Shown here in pieces: positions 24,652 to 33,134 of a DNA stretch of 36,141 nt (positions are counted from its first letter, which is position 1; each line of letters opens with the position of its first letter). Under the pieces are notes generated by a model. It was not told the DNA's origin. It saw only the letters and a list, made by a program, of their open reading frames with translations, and made no database searches. This DNA comes from Promethearchaeota archaeon (GTDB taxonomy: Archaea > Asgardarchaeota > Lokiarchaeia > Sigynarchaeales > SOKP01): positions 1-36,141 of the forward strand of contig JAUWBH010000042.1 of the NCBI GenBank assembly GCA_030605085.1. The letters run 5' to 3'. A program made the translations under genes and the position numbers.

Positions 24652-24728
24652 TCCTAAAAAGCAAAATTTATAACTTTTTAATTTAATTATTTTTTAATTA
24701 TTATTATTTCTACTCAAAGATAATTTTA

Positions 24729-25790
24729 ATGGAGTTTTCTAATAACAAAAAGAAAAAGCTCTTTACTGAACGGTTAAGATTCGTCACAGAAGTGGTTATT
24801 GTATTTATAGGAATCTTCTTATTCACGCTTATACCGATCTTTTTACTTCCATTGTTTATCAATAAGACTTCTATTTATTACGGTCCCTCGTATTATTTTT
24901 TAAGAGCCTTAGGAATTATTATCGCAATTCCATTGTTTTTATTTATCTCTAACATATTATTAGAATCGCAAAAAAAAGATTTAATTACTGAAATAGATGA
25001 AAGTCCCGCTATGAGTCACTTAAAACTTTATTCAATGGATAAAGAAAGTTTCAAGGATCAGCTATTATATGGAATATTGATTTTGTTCATAATTTTTATA
25101 CCTTTAGATTTTTTAATTTACTTATTAATTCCACAAATGCTTGAATATAGTGGAGTTGCCTTAACTTCCTACGCAACAGATTCATATTTATTGCAAAGTT
25201 ATTTTATATTTCTTTTTTCTGTAATAATAATTCAAATATGTGTAGCAATTTACGAAGAATCGCTAACAAGAGGTTTTTTAGCTAAAAGAGGGGGTGATTA
25301 CTTCCATAAAATGTCAGCAGTAATCATTTCTTCACTCTATTTTGGTATTATGCATTTTGCTTATTTTTTTAACCCTATAAGCAGGAATTATCCAATCTGG
25401 TTTCCATTTGTTTGGTTTCTGCAGACTTTCTTAGTTGCCATTATGCTTGGAATTTTAATATTAAAGAAGAAGCGCTTATTTCCATTAATTTTTGCTCATG
25501 CAGTAAATAATATAATTTCCGCTCACGCTGTTTGGAATTATTTACAAGGCAACGATTTTAGTTTAGTTGCAATTTATCTATACCTACCATTGTTAATTAT
25601 CAGCGTAGTTTTATTTATATGGCAATTTCCGAGAATAAAGCAAGCAACTTTGACAGGTTTAAGTGAGTTTAAGACATATTTTAAAAAAGATGAGATAATT
25701 GGAGAGTCCAACGGAGATTTAATATTTCGGTTATTCGTTGATTTTTTAATAGGTCTTTTTATCATAGTTATAGGATTTTTGTTAATTTAA
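24729..25790 (+). CDS. CPBP-family intramembrane protease (CaaX protease-like)
   Basis: A 353-residue polytopic membrane protein with about eight hydrophobic segments. The three catalytic motifs of the CPBP (Abi/Rce1) family are all visible: EESLTRGFLAKRG with the Glu pair at about 175-176 and Arg at 180 (EExxxR), FGIMHFAYFF near 207 (FxxxH), and FAHAVNNI near 257 (HxxxN). These glutamyl proteases cut near the membrane. Some mature prenylated proteins, others give immunity to bacteriocins. No CaaX substrate is evident here; the small GTPase ends in a zinc ribbon. It is followed 14 bases later by the phosphodiesterase gene, probably cotranscribed. Confidence 0.88.
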   Translation: MEFSNNKKKKLFTERLRFVTEVVIVFIGIFLFTLIPIFLLPLFINKTSIYYGPSYYFLRALGIIIAIPLFLFISNILLESQKKDLITEIDESPAMSHLKLYSMDKESFKDQLLYGILILFIIFIPLDFLIYLLIPQMLEYSGVALTSYATDSYLLQSYFIFLFSVIIIQICVAIYEESLTRGFLAKRGGDYFHKMSAVIISSLYFGIMHFAYFFNPISRNYPIWFPFVWFLQTFLVAIMLGILILKKKRLFPLIFAHAVNNIISAHAVWNYLQGNDFSLVAIYLYLPLLIISVVLFIWQFPRIKQATLTGLSEFKTYFKKDEIIGESNGDLIFRLFVDFLIGLFIIVIGFLLI

Positions 25791-25804
25791 AGGAGAATAT
25801 TTTT

Positions 25805-26326
25805 ATGGTCAAATTAGGGATAATCTCGGATACTCACATTACGAGAAATAGCCATCCTAAACAAGTTGAAACCTTATTAAATCAATTACAGCAAGTTTTT
25901 AAGGATGTTGACGAAATTATTCACGCAGGAGATGTTAGTGAAGAATTCTTTTTAAAAGACTTAAAGAAAATAGCACCTACTAAATGTGTGGCTGGAAATA
26001 TTGATAACATAAACAATCTCAAGAGGTTTATCAAATTCGTAGTGGGTAAGTATAATATTGGAGTCATTCATAGGCGCCCATGGGATTTGGAAGATTTTTT
26101 TAAAAAAAATAAGTTGCATATTCTAATATATGGTCATACCCATACACCTACAATTAAAGGAACACCATATAAAACATTAATATTAAATCCTGGTTCCCCA
26201 ACTAAACCGAAAGCCCCTCCTCCTAAAATTGGATTTAAAAAGCCAGTGGCACGACCTAGTGTTATTACTTTAAACATTGAAGAAAATGGATTATTGACTA
26301 CATTTTTAATTAATTTAAGAATGTAA
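25805..26326 (+). CDS. YfcE/MJ0936-type metallophosphoesterase
   Basis: A 173-residue calcineurin-like phosphoesterase of the small archaeal YfcE/MJ0936 group, which hydrolyse phosphodiesters using two metals. Metal ligands are seen in order: ISDTHI (D9, H11), IIHAGDV (Asp near 42), VAGNIDN (Asn), GVIHRRP where the usual G-H-G-H is replaced by IHRRP, and YGHTHTPT with its two His, followed by the LNPGSPTKP signature. The changed histidine loop (HG to HR) is uncommon. It has a good ribosome-binding site (AAGGAGA) after the CPBP gene and is probably in one transcript with it. The physiological substrate is unknown. Confidence 0.9.
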   Translation: MVKLGIISDTHITRNSHPKQVETLLNQLQQVFKDVDEIIHAGDVSEEFFLKDLKKIAPTKCVAGNIDNINNLKRFIKFVVGKYNIGVIHRRPWDLEDFFKKNKLHILIYGHTHTPTIKGTPYKTLILNPGSPTKPKAPPPKIGFKKPVARPSVITLNIEENGLLTTFLINLRM

Positions 26327-26524
26327 CCAAATTTTAAATCTTATTTCTTTCTAATAAAAAGAATTTGGAGATTTATTTTATTTGTATAAAGTGTATAAAG
26401 GATTTTCAATCCAACTTAATAAAAAGAAGTTTAAAAGTTCTAATTCATTTCAACTTTCATAATTTTTTTATATTAAATACCTTAAATAAATAATACAATT
26501 TAAAAAAAAATGAGCTAATTACAA

Positions 26525-27529
26525 ATGGAACCTGTTACACATCCAAATCTCTGCACAGATCACCCTGAATGGAACGAGTCATATTATTTTGTTTTTTTCA
26601 ATAAAAGACATAATTTGGGGGGAATGTCGCGATTAGGTTTTAAACCTAACAAACCAGAAGGAATGAGTTTTTTTCTTCTCTTTTTACCTGATTGCTCAGC
26701 CGCAATTTATCATCATACACAAGAAACTAAAGACTATTCAAAATTACCGAGCGTAGGGGGCGTGTCTCATAATTGTGAATCCGATGGAAGTTGGCATTAT
26801 GAATTTCAAGGAAAAATGGTTATAGTAAAAAATCCGGAGGATTTAATTAAGATGCGTGAGCAATTAAAATTAACTATGGTATTAAAGGTGCTACGCAAAA
26901 AACTATTCAAGCGGTTTGTTAAAATGAACCTTAATTTTACTCCAATAAACGATGTGTATGAATACAGTGAGTTCATGACTCCTGAATCTTTAGAAATAGG
27001 TAAAAAGGCAGGTGATAAACATTGGGAACAAATTGCGATTGTATCGGGGGAAATTCAAGTTGGGAAAGAAATTTATGAAATTCACGAAACCATTGGACAA
27101 AGAGACCACACATACGGAGTACGCGATTGGACAGGTGTTGGTAATTGGTTATATTTTGTAATATGGTTTAATAACAATTTAGCGATTAATCCCGCAGTTA
27201 TAGTTACTGATGACGGACGGTTAAGCACAGGTGGTTTTCTATTTAAAGATGGAAAAAATATTCCATTAAAAACTATAAAAATTGTAGATCAGAAATTTCG
27301 AGACGATGGGATTTACCCGATTAGTTCAAAACTTGAGATAATTGATGCTTTAGGCGATAAACATTTATTAAAAGCAGATATAGGGTTAATTATCCCTGTT
27401 CCTTTTCAAGATAACGAAGGCAATCAATCAATCTTAGTTCAATCGATTGGTAATTTTGAATTAGATGGAAAAAAAGGGGGATATGGAACATTCGAAACAC
27501 TACGAAAAGTCAAAAGAAACACGAACTAA
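26525..27529 (+). CDS. Lipocalin/AttH-like protein (DUF7064/7065-like)
   Basis: A 334-residue soluble beta-rich protein. It begins HPEWNESYYFVFFNKRHNLGGMSRLGFKPNKPEG, a pattern I know from actinobacterial and archaeal proteins of the hydroxyneurosporene-synthase/AttH fold group (DUF7064/7065). The second half contains the characteristic QRDHTYGVRDWTGVGNWLYF, with His-x-x-Gly and Arg-Asp-Trp. The fold is a two-barrel lipocalin that binds hydrophobic ligands. Neither substrate nor reaction can be given. It has no signal peptide. An inverted repeat overlaps its stop codon. It stands alone between the phosphoesterase and the roadblock gene. Confidence 0.65.
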   Translation: MEPVTHPNLCTDHPEWNESYYFVFFNKRHNLGGMSRLGFKPNKPEGMSFFLLFLPDCSAAIYHHTQETKDYSKLPSVGGVSHNCESDGSWHYEFQGKMVIVKNPEDLIKMREQLKLTMVLKVLRKKLFKRFVKMNLNFTPINDVYEYSEFMTPESLEIGKKAGDKHWEQIAIVSGEIQVGKEIYEIHETIGQRDHTYGVRDWTGVGNWLYFVIWFNNNLAINPAVIVTDDGRLSTGGFLFKDGKNIPLKTIKIVDQKFRDDGIYPISSKLEIIDALGDKHLLKADIGLIIPVPFQDNEGNQSILVQSIGNFELDGKKGGYGTFETLRKVKRNTN

Positions 27530-27546
27530 TCCAAGAAGGATTAGTT
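27524..27546 (+). terminator. Stem-loop overlapping the stop codon of the lipocalin-like gene
   Basis: AACTAATCC and GGATTAGTT form a perfect nine-base stem with a five-base loop AAGAA. The TAA stop lies in the left arm, and an A-rich run follows. A hairpin across the stop codon could mark the transcript 3' end or protect it. Confidence 0.45.
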
Positions 27547-27680
27547 AAAAAAATGGATTTAGTCTTACTTAAAATATTTTAAACAAGGATATAAAGCAAA
27601 TATAAATAAAGATAAAATTAAATATGTTTTAGGTTTTATTATTTATATTAAAAAGAATTTAGCGAAATGGTATTTTAAAT

Positions 27681-28079
27681 ATGGTCTCCAAATTAGAGAT
27701 GGTCCTAAAAGAACTAAACGAGAACGGAAAATTTCGTGCTTCTTTGTTTTCAACTAGTACTGGCTTGGTTCTATCCTCTCAAAAGGAAGACGATGTTGAC
27801 GAGAGAGTTGTTGCTGCTATGGGATCGTTATTGAGCGATGCAGCAATAAATGCGGGAAAAGAAATGAATTTATCAGAAGCACAGGTAATGAAAATATTCT
27901 ATACAGAAGATTATATAATATGTAGGCATATCCACATGGCTGATGAAAAAACGCAATTCATTTTAGCGGTACTCTCTAAATTGCCAGAATCTAATGATGT
28001 TGAAAAATATTTTGACCAGTTGTTAGATTGGGCAGTTGAAAACTCCCAAGAAGATTTAGAAAAGCTATCGACTATTTAA
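27681..28079 (+). CDS. Roadblock/LC7 domain protein
   Basis: A 132-residue single-domain roadblock/LC7 protein (MglB/dynein light chain fold). It runs helix (KLEMVLKELNENGK), strand-turn-strand (FRASLFSTSTGLVLSSQ), long helix (DERVVAAMGSLLSDAAINAGKEM), then antiparallel strands (VMKIFYTEDYIICRHI and TQFILAVLSKL) and a last helix. In Asgard archaea these proteins are abundant and some pair with Ras-like GTPases, as MglB does with MglA and Ragulator subunits with Rag. It stands alone and the GTPase of this window is 19 kb away, so its partner is unknown. Confidence 0.88.
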   Translation: MVSKLEMVLKELNENGKFRASLFSTSTGLVLSSQKEDDVDERVVAAMGSLLSDAAINAGKEMNLSEAQVMKIFYTEDYIICRHIHMADEKTQFILAVLSKLPESNDVEKYFDQLLDWAVENSQEDLEKLSTI

Positions 28080-28191
28080 TTTTTAATTAAATTTTCGTGT
28101 TTCTTCTTAGTTTAAAAATTCTGTTTTAAGATCTTAATTTATTTGTTTATAATTTAAAAATGCAAATTATAAATGTTTAAATTGTGTTTGA

Positions 28192-28485
28192 AGGATCAAG
28201 AAAGCAACTTTTATAAATAAACATGGAGATTTGGAACAAATTCAAGTTGGAGAACTCGATGTACCTAAAATCGGTCCAAACGAGGTTCTTATTGAAGCAA
28301 AATTCGCTGCGTTAAATCATTTAGATATTTTTTTAGTGAGAGGTTGGCCTGGATTAAATTTATCAATGCCTCATGTTTTAAATCCTATCATTGATAAAGT
28401 GTATCCTCTCGAACAAGTCAAAGAGGCGGAAAAATATTTGAGTGAAGGAAAACAGTTTGGAAAGGTTTTATTGGAAATTTCATGA
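28192..28485 (+). pseudogene. Internally deleted zinc-type alcohol dehydrogenase/quinone reductase remnant
   Basis: The open frame reads the first 50-60 residues of a medium-chain dehydrogenase (INKHGDLEQIQVGELDVPKI, GPNEVLIEAKFAALNHLDIF, RGWPGL, MPHVL) and continues without a break into the last 35 (NPIIDKVYPLEQVKEAEKYL, SEGKQFGKVLLEIS). The catalytic middle and whole NAD(P)-binding domain, roughly 240 residues, are missing between PHVL and NPIID. The frame has no ATG; a stop at 28189 precedes it and the position of the natural start reads AGGATCAAGAAAGCA. It is therefore a decayed gene with an in-frame internal deletion. Low chance: a short expressed fragment starting at TTG 28231. It converges on the hydrolase gene with six bases between stops. 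Confidence 0.8.
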
Positions 28486-28491
28486 TTTATT

Positions 28492-29127
28492 TTATAAGAG
28501 AGAACTAAGGAATCTAAAGACTTCATCAGCTGCTTGTTCCTCGTAGCCCCAATAAAAATGATCAGCACCATTAATAATACTAGATTCTTTAGGATCGTTG
28601 TAAAAATCGTAATGGTCTTGAAATTTATTGAAATTTGCAATATCGTCCCGATCTCCCTGTATAAACAATTTTGGTTTATCTGTTTGAGATAATTTCTTAT
28701 ATTTTGTGCCCATAAAATCCCATGGAAATGAAATTGAGGCATATCCAATTATTTTTTCAGAATAATTTACAACAGAGCATCCGATCGCCGCTCCATATGA
28801 ATACCCACATATAAAAATTCTTTCAATATTTTTATTATTAATCAAAAAATCGATACAAGCTTTAACATCACTTAATTCACCTCTTCCACTTGAATGTGCC
28901 CCAGTAGATCTTCCAACAGCTCTAAAATTAAATCGTAGACAAGATATATCATTATTCTTAAATATGTTAAAGACCGCAGAAACAACATTGTTATGCATAT
29001 TACCCCCAAATTGAGGATGTGGATGAGTAACTAAAACAACTAGCGATTGATAAGAGCGGGATTGAAAGAATTCAGTCTCTAGTTTTATGTCATCGTTATT
29101 AATAAAAAATTTTTCAGTTTCTACCAT
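28492..29127 (-). CDS. Alpha/beta hydrolase (COG2945-like)
   Basis: A 211-residue cytosolic alpha/beta hydrolase. HPHPQFGGNMHNNVV is the oxyanion-hole region typical of the COG2945 group. The nucleophile elbow is CGYSYGAAIG with Ser near 113. GDRDDIAN gives the acid and GADHFYWG the histidine. RFNFRAVGRSTG also matches the group, often annotated dienelactone hydrolase-like or acyl-peptidase-like. Substrate unknown. ATG start, divergent from nadC with a 55-base gap, so both genes share a short promoter region. Confidence 0.88.
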   Translation of the reverse strand: MVETEKFFINNDDIKLETEFFQSRSYQSLVVLVTHPHPQFGGNMHNNVVSAVFNIFKNNDISCLRFNFRAVGRSTGAHSSGRGELSDVKACIDFLINNKNIERIFICGYSYGAAIGCSVVNYSEKIIGYASISFPWDFMGTKYKKLSQTDKPKLFIQGDRDDIANFNKFQDHYDFYNDPKESSIINGADHFYWGYEEQAADEVFRFLSSLL

Positions 29128-29182
29128 AATCTTAATTAAGTATTGAAATTATAAAAATTATATAAAAGAGAACTCAAGGATT

Positions 29183-30037
29183 ATGAGCTATAATAAAATC
29201 GTAATTGAGAAAAAATTACGCAAATTTTTAGAGGAAGATTGCAATATCAGCGATGTTAGTGCATTGAGCATCCCTGAGGAGGCCGAGGTATCAGCAAAAA
29301 TCATCGCAAAGAGCAACGGATACATTTCTGGGCTTGAAGAATTAAAAATTTTGTTTGATTTATTAAAAGTTTCAACTAATTTTTTAAAAAAAGAGGGAGT
29401 AGAGGTAAAAAAAGGAGACATTATCGTTGAGTTAAAAGGAAATGTAAGAGCTATCTTACTAGGAGAAAGAGTTGGGCTCAATCTCATTACACATATGAGT
29501 GCCATTACAACAACTACAAAAAAATTTGTTAAAATCATTAGAGAGTCAGGAAAAAAAGTTAAAATTGCATGTACAAGAAAAACTCTTCCGGGTCTTAGAA
29601 TCTTCGAGAAAAAAGCTGTTTCTTTAGGTGGTGGCGATCCCCATAGATTTTCGTTGGATGATATGATTTTGTTAAAAGATACTCATTTAAGGTATTATAA
29701 AGGAGATGTTGGAAAGCTCCTTAAAGATGTGAAGGAAGTTGCTAGCTTTTCCAAAAAAATTGAAATTGAAGTTGAAGAACCCAACGACGCCTTAATAGCA
29801 GCAAAAAATGGCGCAGACATTATTATGCTTGATAATATGTCTCCCGATCAGGTTGATGCAGTAATGAAATTATTAAGAGAGAAAAAATTACGAGAGAATA
29901 TTATAATAGAAGTATCAGGTGGAATTAACGAAGATAACATATCAGAATATCTGAAATATTCACCTGACATAATTAGTTCGAGTGAATTAACTCAATTCCC
30001 GTCAGAAAAATTGGACTTATCATTACGATTTGATTAA
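29183..30037 (+). CDS. nadC: Nicotinate-nucleotide pyrophosphorylase (quinolinate phosphoribosyltransferase)
   Basis: A 284-residue NadC, which makes nicotinate mononucleotide from quinolinate and PRPP in de novo NAD synthesis. The family core is clear: a beta-sandwich N-terminus (AEVSAKIIAKSNGYISG), GERVGLNLITHMSAIT, the substrate-binding ACTRKTLPGLRIFEKKAV, GGGDPHRFSLDDMILLKDTH, EIEVEEPNDALIAAKNGADI and IMLDNMSPD with VSGGINEDNI. The order and the catalytic Arg/Lys/His set are normal for archaea. nadA and nadB are not in the window. It converges on the NikR-like gene (12 bases between stops). Confidence 0.94.
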   Translation: MSYNKIVIEKKLRKFLEEDCNISDVSALSIPEEAEVSAKIIAKSNGYISGLEELKILFDLLKVSTNFLKKEGVEVKKGDIIVELKGNVRAILLGERVGLNLITHMSAITTTTKKFVKIIRESGKKVKIACTRKTLPGLRIFEKKAVSLGGGDPHRFSLDDMILLKDTHLRYYKGDVGKLLKDVKEVASFSKKIEIEVEEPNDALIAAKNGADIIMLDNMSPDQVDAVMKLLREKKLRENIIIEVSGGINEDNISEYLKYSPDIISSSELTQFPSEKLDLSLRFD

Positions 30038-30048
30038 AAGTATTTGAA

Positions 30049-30444
30049 TTAATCTATAATTATTTCATGAATTGAACATAGTACTTCTTTAATTTTAGAT
30101 AATGAATTTTTCAAATCTTTAATTAAACCAAATTCTCCCACAGCCAAAATAATTTCAATTTTTTTATCTACAATTCTCCAATCTGTTATAGTTTTAATGA
30201 TTTTACTATAATGACTATATATCTCGGATAATTCGTCAATAATGACTTCTTTAAAAGGATAAACTAAACTAATAATCATTATTTTGTAACCTTCAATGTT
30301 TTCGAATTTTTCTTGGACTTCAATGAAATTTACGATAGCCTCTCTTAAGGCTTCGCTCTTCGAACTGAATCCGCTAAAATTACGGATTTTTTCGAACCGA
30401 TCTAACAAATCATCGCTAATTTGTAACGATATTATGGGACCCAT
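30049..30444 (-). CDS. NikR-like ribbon-helix-helix regulator without the nickel ligands
   Basis: A 131-residue regulator with an N-terminal ribbon-helix-helix (ISLQISDDLLDRFEKIRNFS, SKSEALREAIVNFI) and a C-terminal ACT-like domain, as in NikR. In E. coli NikR nickel is held by H76, H87, H89 and C95; the matching strand here reads WRIVDKKIEIILAVGE and has no His or Cys, so nickel is unlikely to be the ligand. It may sense another metal or a small molecule. A dyad lies directly upstream of its ATG, suggesting autoregulation. The AP-endonuclease-like gene is 116 bases upstream on the same strand. Confidence 0.8.
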   Translation of the reverse strand: MGPIISLQISDDLLDRFEKIRNFSGFSSKSEALREAIVNFIEVQEKFENIEGYKIMIISLVYPFKEVIIDELSEIYSHYSKIIKTITDWRIVDKKIEIILAVGEFGLIKDLKNSLSKIKEVLCSIHEIIID

Positions 30445-30446
30445 TA

Positions 30447-30490
30447 CGACACCATGTTGCGCACAATTCGCTCAGCTGAAGTGTCGCAAC
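30447..30490. promoter_or_regulatory. Dyad operator candidate in front of the NikR-like gene
   Basis: GTTGCGCAC (30456-30464) is mirrored by GTGTCGCAAC (30481-30490), with a 16-base gap; one base is missing in the left arm. A second perfect pair, CGACAC (30447-30452) and GTGTCG (30481-30486), overlaps it. The element is the most GC-rich spot in its surroundings and ends two bases from the start codon. NikR-type regulators bind two half-sites with a long spacer, so this is a credible operator. Confidence 0.6.
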
Positions 30491-30560
30491 CAAGTTTTTT
30501 TTTTTTAGTTTATTAAAGTTTATTATTTTTTAAACATTAAATTTTTTACTTTTTTTTAAT

Positions 30561-31391
30561 TTACATGAATTTTTGTATAAATTCAATACTTTGAGGTAAA
30601 TCCCTTGCTGATGATAATTCGATGACACATGATCCTTTGTAGTCGTACTTATTAATTAACTTAAAAATTTCTTGAAAGTCTATCTTGCCAGAACCGAGCG
30701 TTGGATGAGTATCCGAATTTTTACTAAAGTTATCAACTAAATGAACATTTTTTATGAGATTATGGAACTTTTCAAATATAATCGAAATATTTGCATCGCA
30801 AGTCCATGCGTGAGAAGTATCAAATGTGAGAAAAATATCGTCTCTATTCAATTCAGTTAAAAATATTTCGAGTTCTTTCTCATCTAACAAAATATTCGTA
30901 TTTTTAGGCATGTTTTCTATGCATATCATCACATTCGAATTAGCAACGGAGTCCAATAATTTATTAACCGCTTCTATCAAGTTTATTTTGTTAAACGCTC
31001 TAATTGAAGATAGTAAGAAGTTAGCCAAACCGGGATGAATAGTTAAAATCTCTGCTTCAATTTGCTCACAAATTTTAGCCGTTTCGACATATGACTTTAC
31101 AGAAGCTTTGGATATTGTTTTGTTAAGTGAACAGAGACATAAATCGATGAATGGTCCATGGATTTGTTTTTTAATTGAAAAAGAATTACATAAATCAGAA
31201 AATTTCTGTACATTTTCATTTGAGGACAAATCTGGAGGATCTAAAACTAATTCACATATTTTAATATCTTGTTCTTCAGCATATTTAAGACATTCTTCCG
31301 AAGCTTCAAACAATAAATCAAATAATGATTCATATTTTTTCGAGAGAGCTAAATCAATTATATTTCCGAGAGAGCTTATACCTAATTCCAT
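30561..31391 (-). CDS. Sugar phosphate isomerase/epimerase-like TIM-barrel protein (AP endonuclease 2 family)
   Basis: A 276-residue TIM barrel of the xylose isomerase-like/AP endonuclease 2 superfamily. Metal-binding positions can be followed along the strands: KICELVLDPPDLSS, QIHGPFIDLCL, EILTIHPG (His), VMICIENMPK (Glu), FLTFDTSHAW (Asp and His), IKNVHLVDNF (His), HPTLGSGKIDF and GSCVIELSS (Glu). The complete set suggests an active metal enzyme, either an isomerase/epimerase or an endonuclease IV relative. It lacks the extra loops of true endonuclease IV, so a small-molecule enzyme is likelier. ATG start. Confidence 0.82.
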   Translation of the reverse strand: MELGISSLGNIIDLALSKKYESLFDLLFEASEECLKYAEEQDIKICELVLDPPDLSSNENVQKFSDLCNSFSIKKQIHGPFIDLCLCSLNKTISKASVKSYVETAKICEQIEAEILTIHPGLANFLLSSIRAFNKINLIEAVNKLLDSVANSNVMICIENMPKNTNILLDEKELEIFLTELNRDDIFLTFDTSHAWTCDANISIIFEKFHNLIKNVHLVDNFSKNSDTHPTLGSGKIDFQEIFKLINKYDYKGSCVIELSSARDLPQSIEFIQKFM

Positions 31392-31522
31392 AATTATACA
31401 TACAACGTTTTAATCTTTAAGAAATAGATCAAATAAAATAAATTTTTCAAGATATATAATCTGTTTTAATTATTCTCAAGTTAACAATAAAAACTAAAAG
31501 GAAAACAAAAATAGTATTTTAA

Positions 31523-32263
31523 TTACATTTTTTGGGTCTTAAATTTAATATAAGCAAGTAAATGAAAAGCAACGATATATGCTAACATTAATACAATTGC
31601 TATTAGCACATGTACTGTCCATGAGTTATAAAAAAGTCCTATTACCGCAATCTCTGCGTATAGGAGAAAAAGATAGGGAAAATTTAAAAAATGTGCAAAT
31701 AACGAAAAAGAAATTGACATTATCAAAAAAATAATAAATCCAATTATCATAGCATAAAATTCAGAACGAGAAATTGCACTACATAGTAAATATATCGAAG
31801 AATATGCGAGACCTACAAGAAAATAATATCCAAGACAAGCAAATAATATAATAGGTATTTGACTATAAAATATCAAACACATTATTATACACTCAACTCC
31901 AGTAGGCAATAGAAAGGCTAAGACTAATAAGAATACTGTTAATGATTTACCGATAAAAAAATTCTCTTTTCCTGCTTTTGAAAACTTTTCTAATTCTGTT
32001 TTTTTATTTAATTCCCCAGCGAAAATATCTGCTACAAAAAAATTGAGTAAAAATCCTATAATTGCCCCCATTCCTGTAAAGATTCTCAACAGGAATAGAT
32101 CGGTGTCAGAAGGGAGAGAGAAGTATATAAAGAATGAAAATTGTAAATTAAAAGATACTAAAGAGAGAATTATAACAACTAGAAATCTTTTTTTTTTAAG
32201 CAATACTTCAGATTTAACAATTTCATATATGTAGTTAAGATTTATTTTATTTTTTATGTTCAA
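31523..32263 (-). CDS. ABC-2-type permease-like membrane protein, orphan
   Basis: A 246-residue integral membrane protein with six hydrophobic segments. A basic N-terminal tail (NYIYEIVKSEVLLKKKR) precedes the first. The arrangement, including the charged loop DIFAGELNKKTELEKFSKAGKENFFIGKS between segments 2 and 3, fits ABC-2 permeases that extrude drugs, lipids or peptides. No ATPase gene lies beside it in this window, which is unusual because the pair is normally adjacent. It follows the aldolase gene by 44 bases on the same strand. Confidence 0.7.
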   Translation of the reverse strand: MNIKNKINLNYIYEIVKSEVLLKKKRFLVVIILSLVSFNLQFSFFIYFSLPSDTDLFLLRIFTGMGAIIGFLLNFFVADIFAGELNKKTELEKFSKAGKENFFIGKSLTVFLLVLAFLLPTGVECIIMCLIFYSQIPIILFACLGYYFLVGLAYSSIYLLCSAISRSEFYAMIIGFIIFLIMSISFSLFAHFLNFPYLFLLYAEIAVIGLFYNSWTVHVLIAIVLMLAYIVAFHLLAYIKFKTQKM

Positions 32264-32307
32264 GAAGAACCCTCAATTTCTAAAATTATAAATTATTTTA
32301 GATTTAT

Positions 32308-32988
32308 TTAGAAGCCCTTAAGCATTTTTTTTGGACAACACGCAAACAATCGCTTAAACATTGTGCGAAATTTATCTAAGTTTTCTTTTTCTAATATATA
32401 CGGTTCTCCAACTTGTAAAGATCCCCAATAAATTTTTGCCATTTTTTCTAAAAATACGGCAAATCTTACAGCATGGTCTATTGATTTTCCACATATAACT
32501 GCACCATGATTTGCGAGGATTGCAGCATTATTAATTCCTAAAGCTTCTATTGCACTTGTACCCATTTCTTCCGTGTGAGCCTCTGTAATTTTCGAACATT
32601 GAATCTCCCCACCGAGAAAGATGATTTGTTGCTCCATTATAATTGGTAGATTTCTTCTAAGAACAGAAAGCATTGAAGCATAAGTTGGATGAATATGAAT
32701 AACACATCCCACTTTTGGTCTACCTCTGTACACTACAAAATGCATCTTAACTTCTGTGGATGGGAACCATTTGCTTGAACCTAATACATTTCCATCTAAA
32801 TCCATATGAACGATTTTTTCTGGAGTTAGTAGTTCATAATTAATTGATGAAGGAGTCACTAATATTTCGTTTTTATTAATCCTAACACTTGTGTTCCCCT
32901 CTCCATCTGCGACTAAACCTTTAGAATAAATTTTTTGGGCTCCTCTAACAACTTCTTTTCGTAATTGTTCAATTTTATCGTTTAGCAT
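32308..32988 (-). CDS. Class II aldolase/adducin-family enzyme (fuculose-phosphate aldolase-like)
   Basis: A 226-residue class II aldolase. The elements are GNTSVRINKNEILVTPSS (substrate and phosphate loop), MDLDGNVLGSSKWFPSTEVKMH, the zinc ligands HIHPTYASML, and a third His in AILANHGAVICG. LEKMAKIYWGS is the C-terminal helix seen in L-fuculose-1-phosphate and ribulose-5-phosphate aldolase/epimerase groups. It would cleave a sugar phosphate to dihydroxyacetone phosphate and an aldehyde; some archaeal members make ribose-type or other sugars. Specificity is not readable. It may be cotranscribed with the permease-like gene downstream. Confidence 0.9.
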   Translation of the reverse strand: MLNDKIEQLRKEVVRGAQKIYSKGLVADGEGNTSVRINKNEILVTPSSINYELLTPEKIVHMDLDGNVLGSSKWFPSTEVKMHFVVYRGRPKVGCVIHIHPTYASMLSVLRRNLPIIMEQQIIFLGGEIQCSKITEAHTEEMGTSAIEALGINNAAILANHGAVICGKSIDHAVRFAVFLEKMAKIYWGSLQVGEPYILEKENLDKFRTMFKRLFACCPKKMLKGF

Positions 32989-33134
32989 ATATGCTTTTTA
33001 ATAAATAAACCTTAATGAATGTTAAGTTTTTAAAAAATCTCTCGACTCTTATCATTTATATCAATCTAAGGAAAATCAGATTCTATATTAATAACTTGAA
33101 CTAACACACATATTTCAATAGAATTTTCTTAAAT

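Noticed and set aside
24729..25790. CPBP protease as the processing or immunity component of the peptide system
   Set aside because: It is more than 9 kb from the cassette with unrelated genes between, and sits in a likely operon with a phosphoesterase; nothing in the sequence ties it to the peptides.
28371..28748. 125-codon minus-strand ORF across the end of the hydrolase gene
   Set aside because: It overlaps the hydrolase in another frame and the dehydrogenase remnant antisense; no family pattern.
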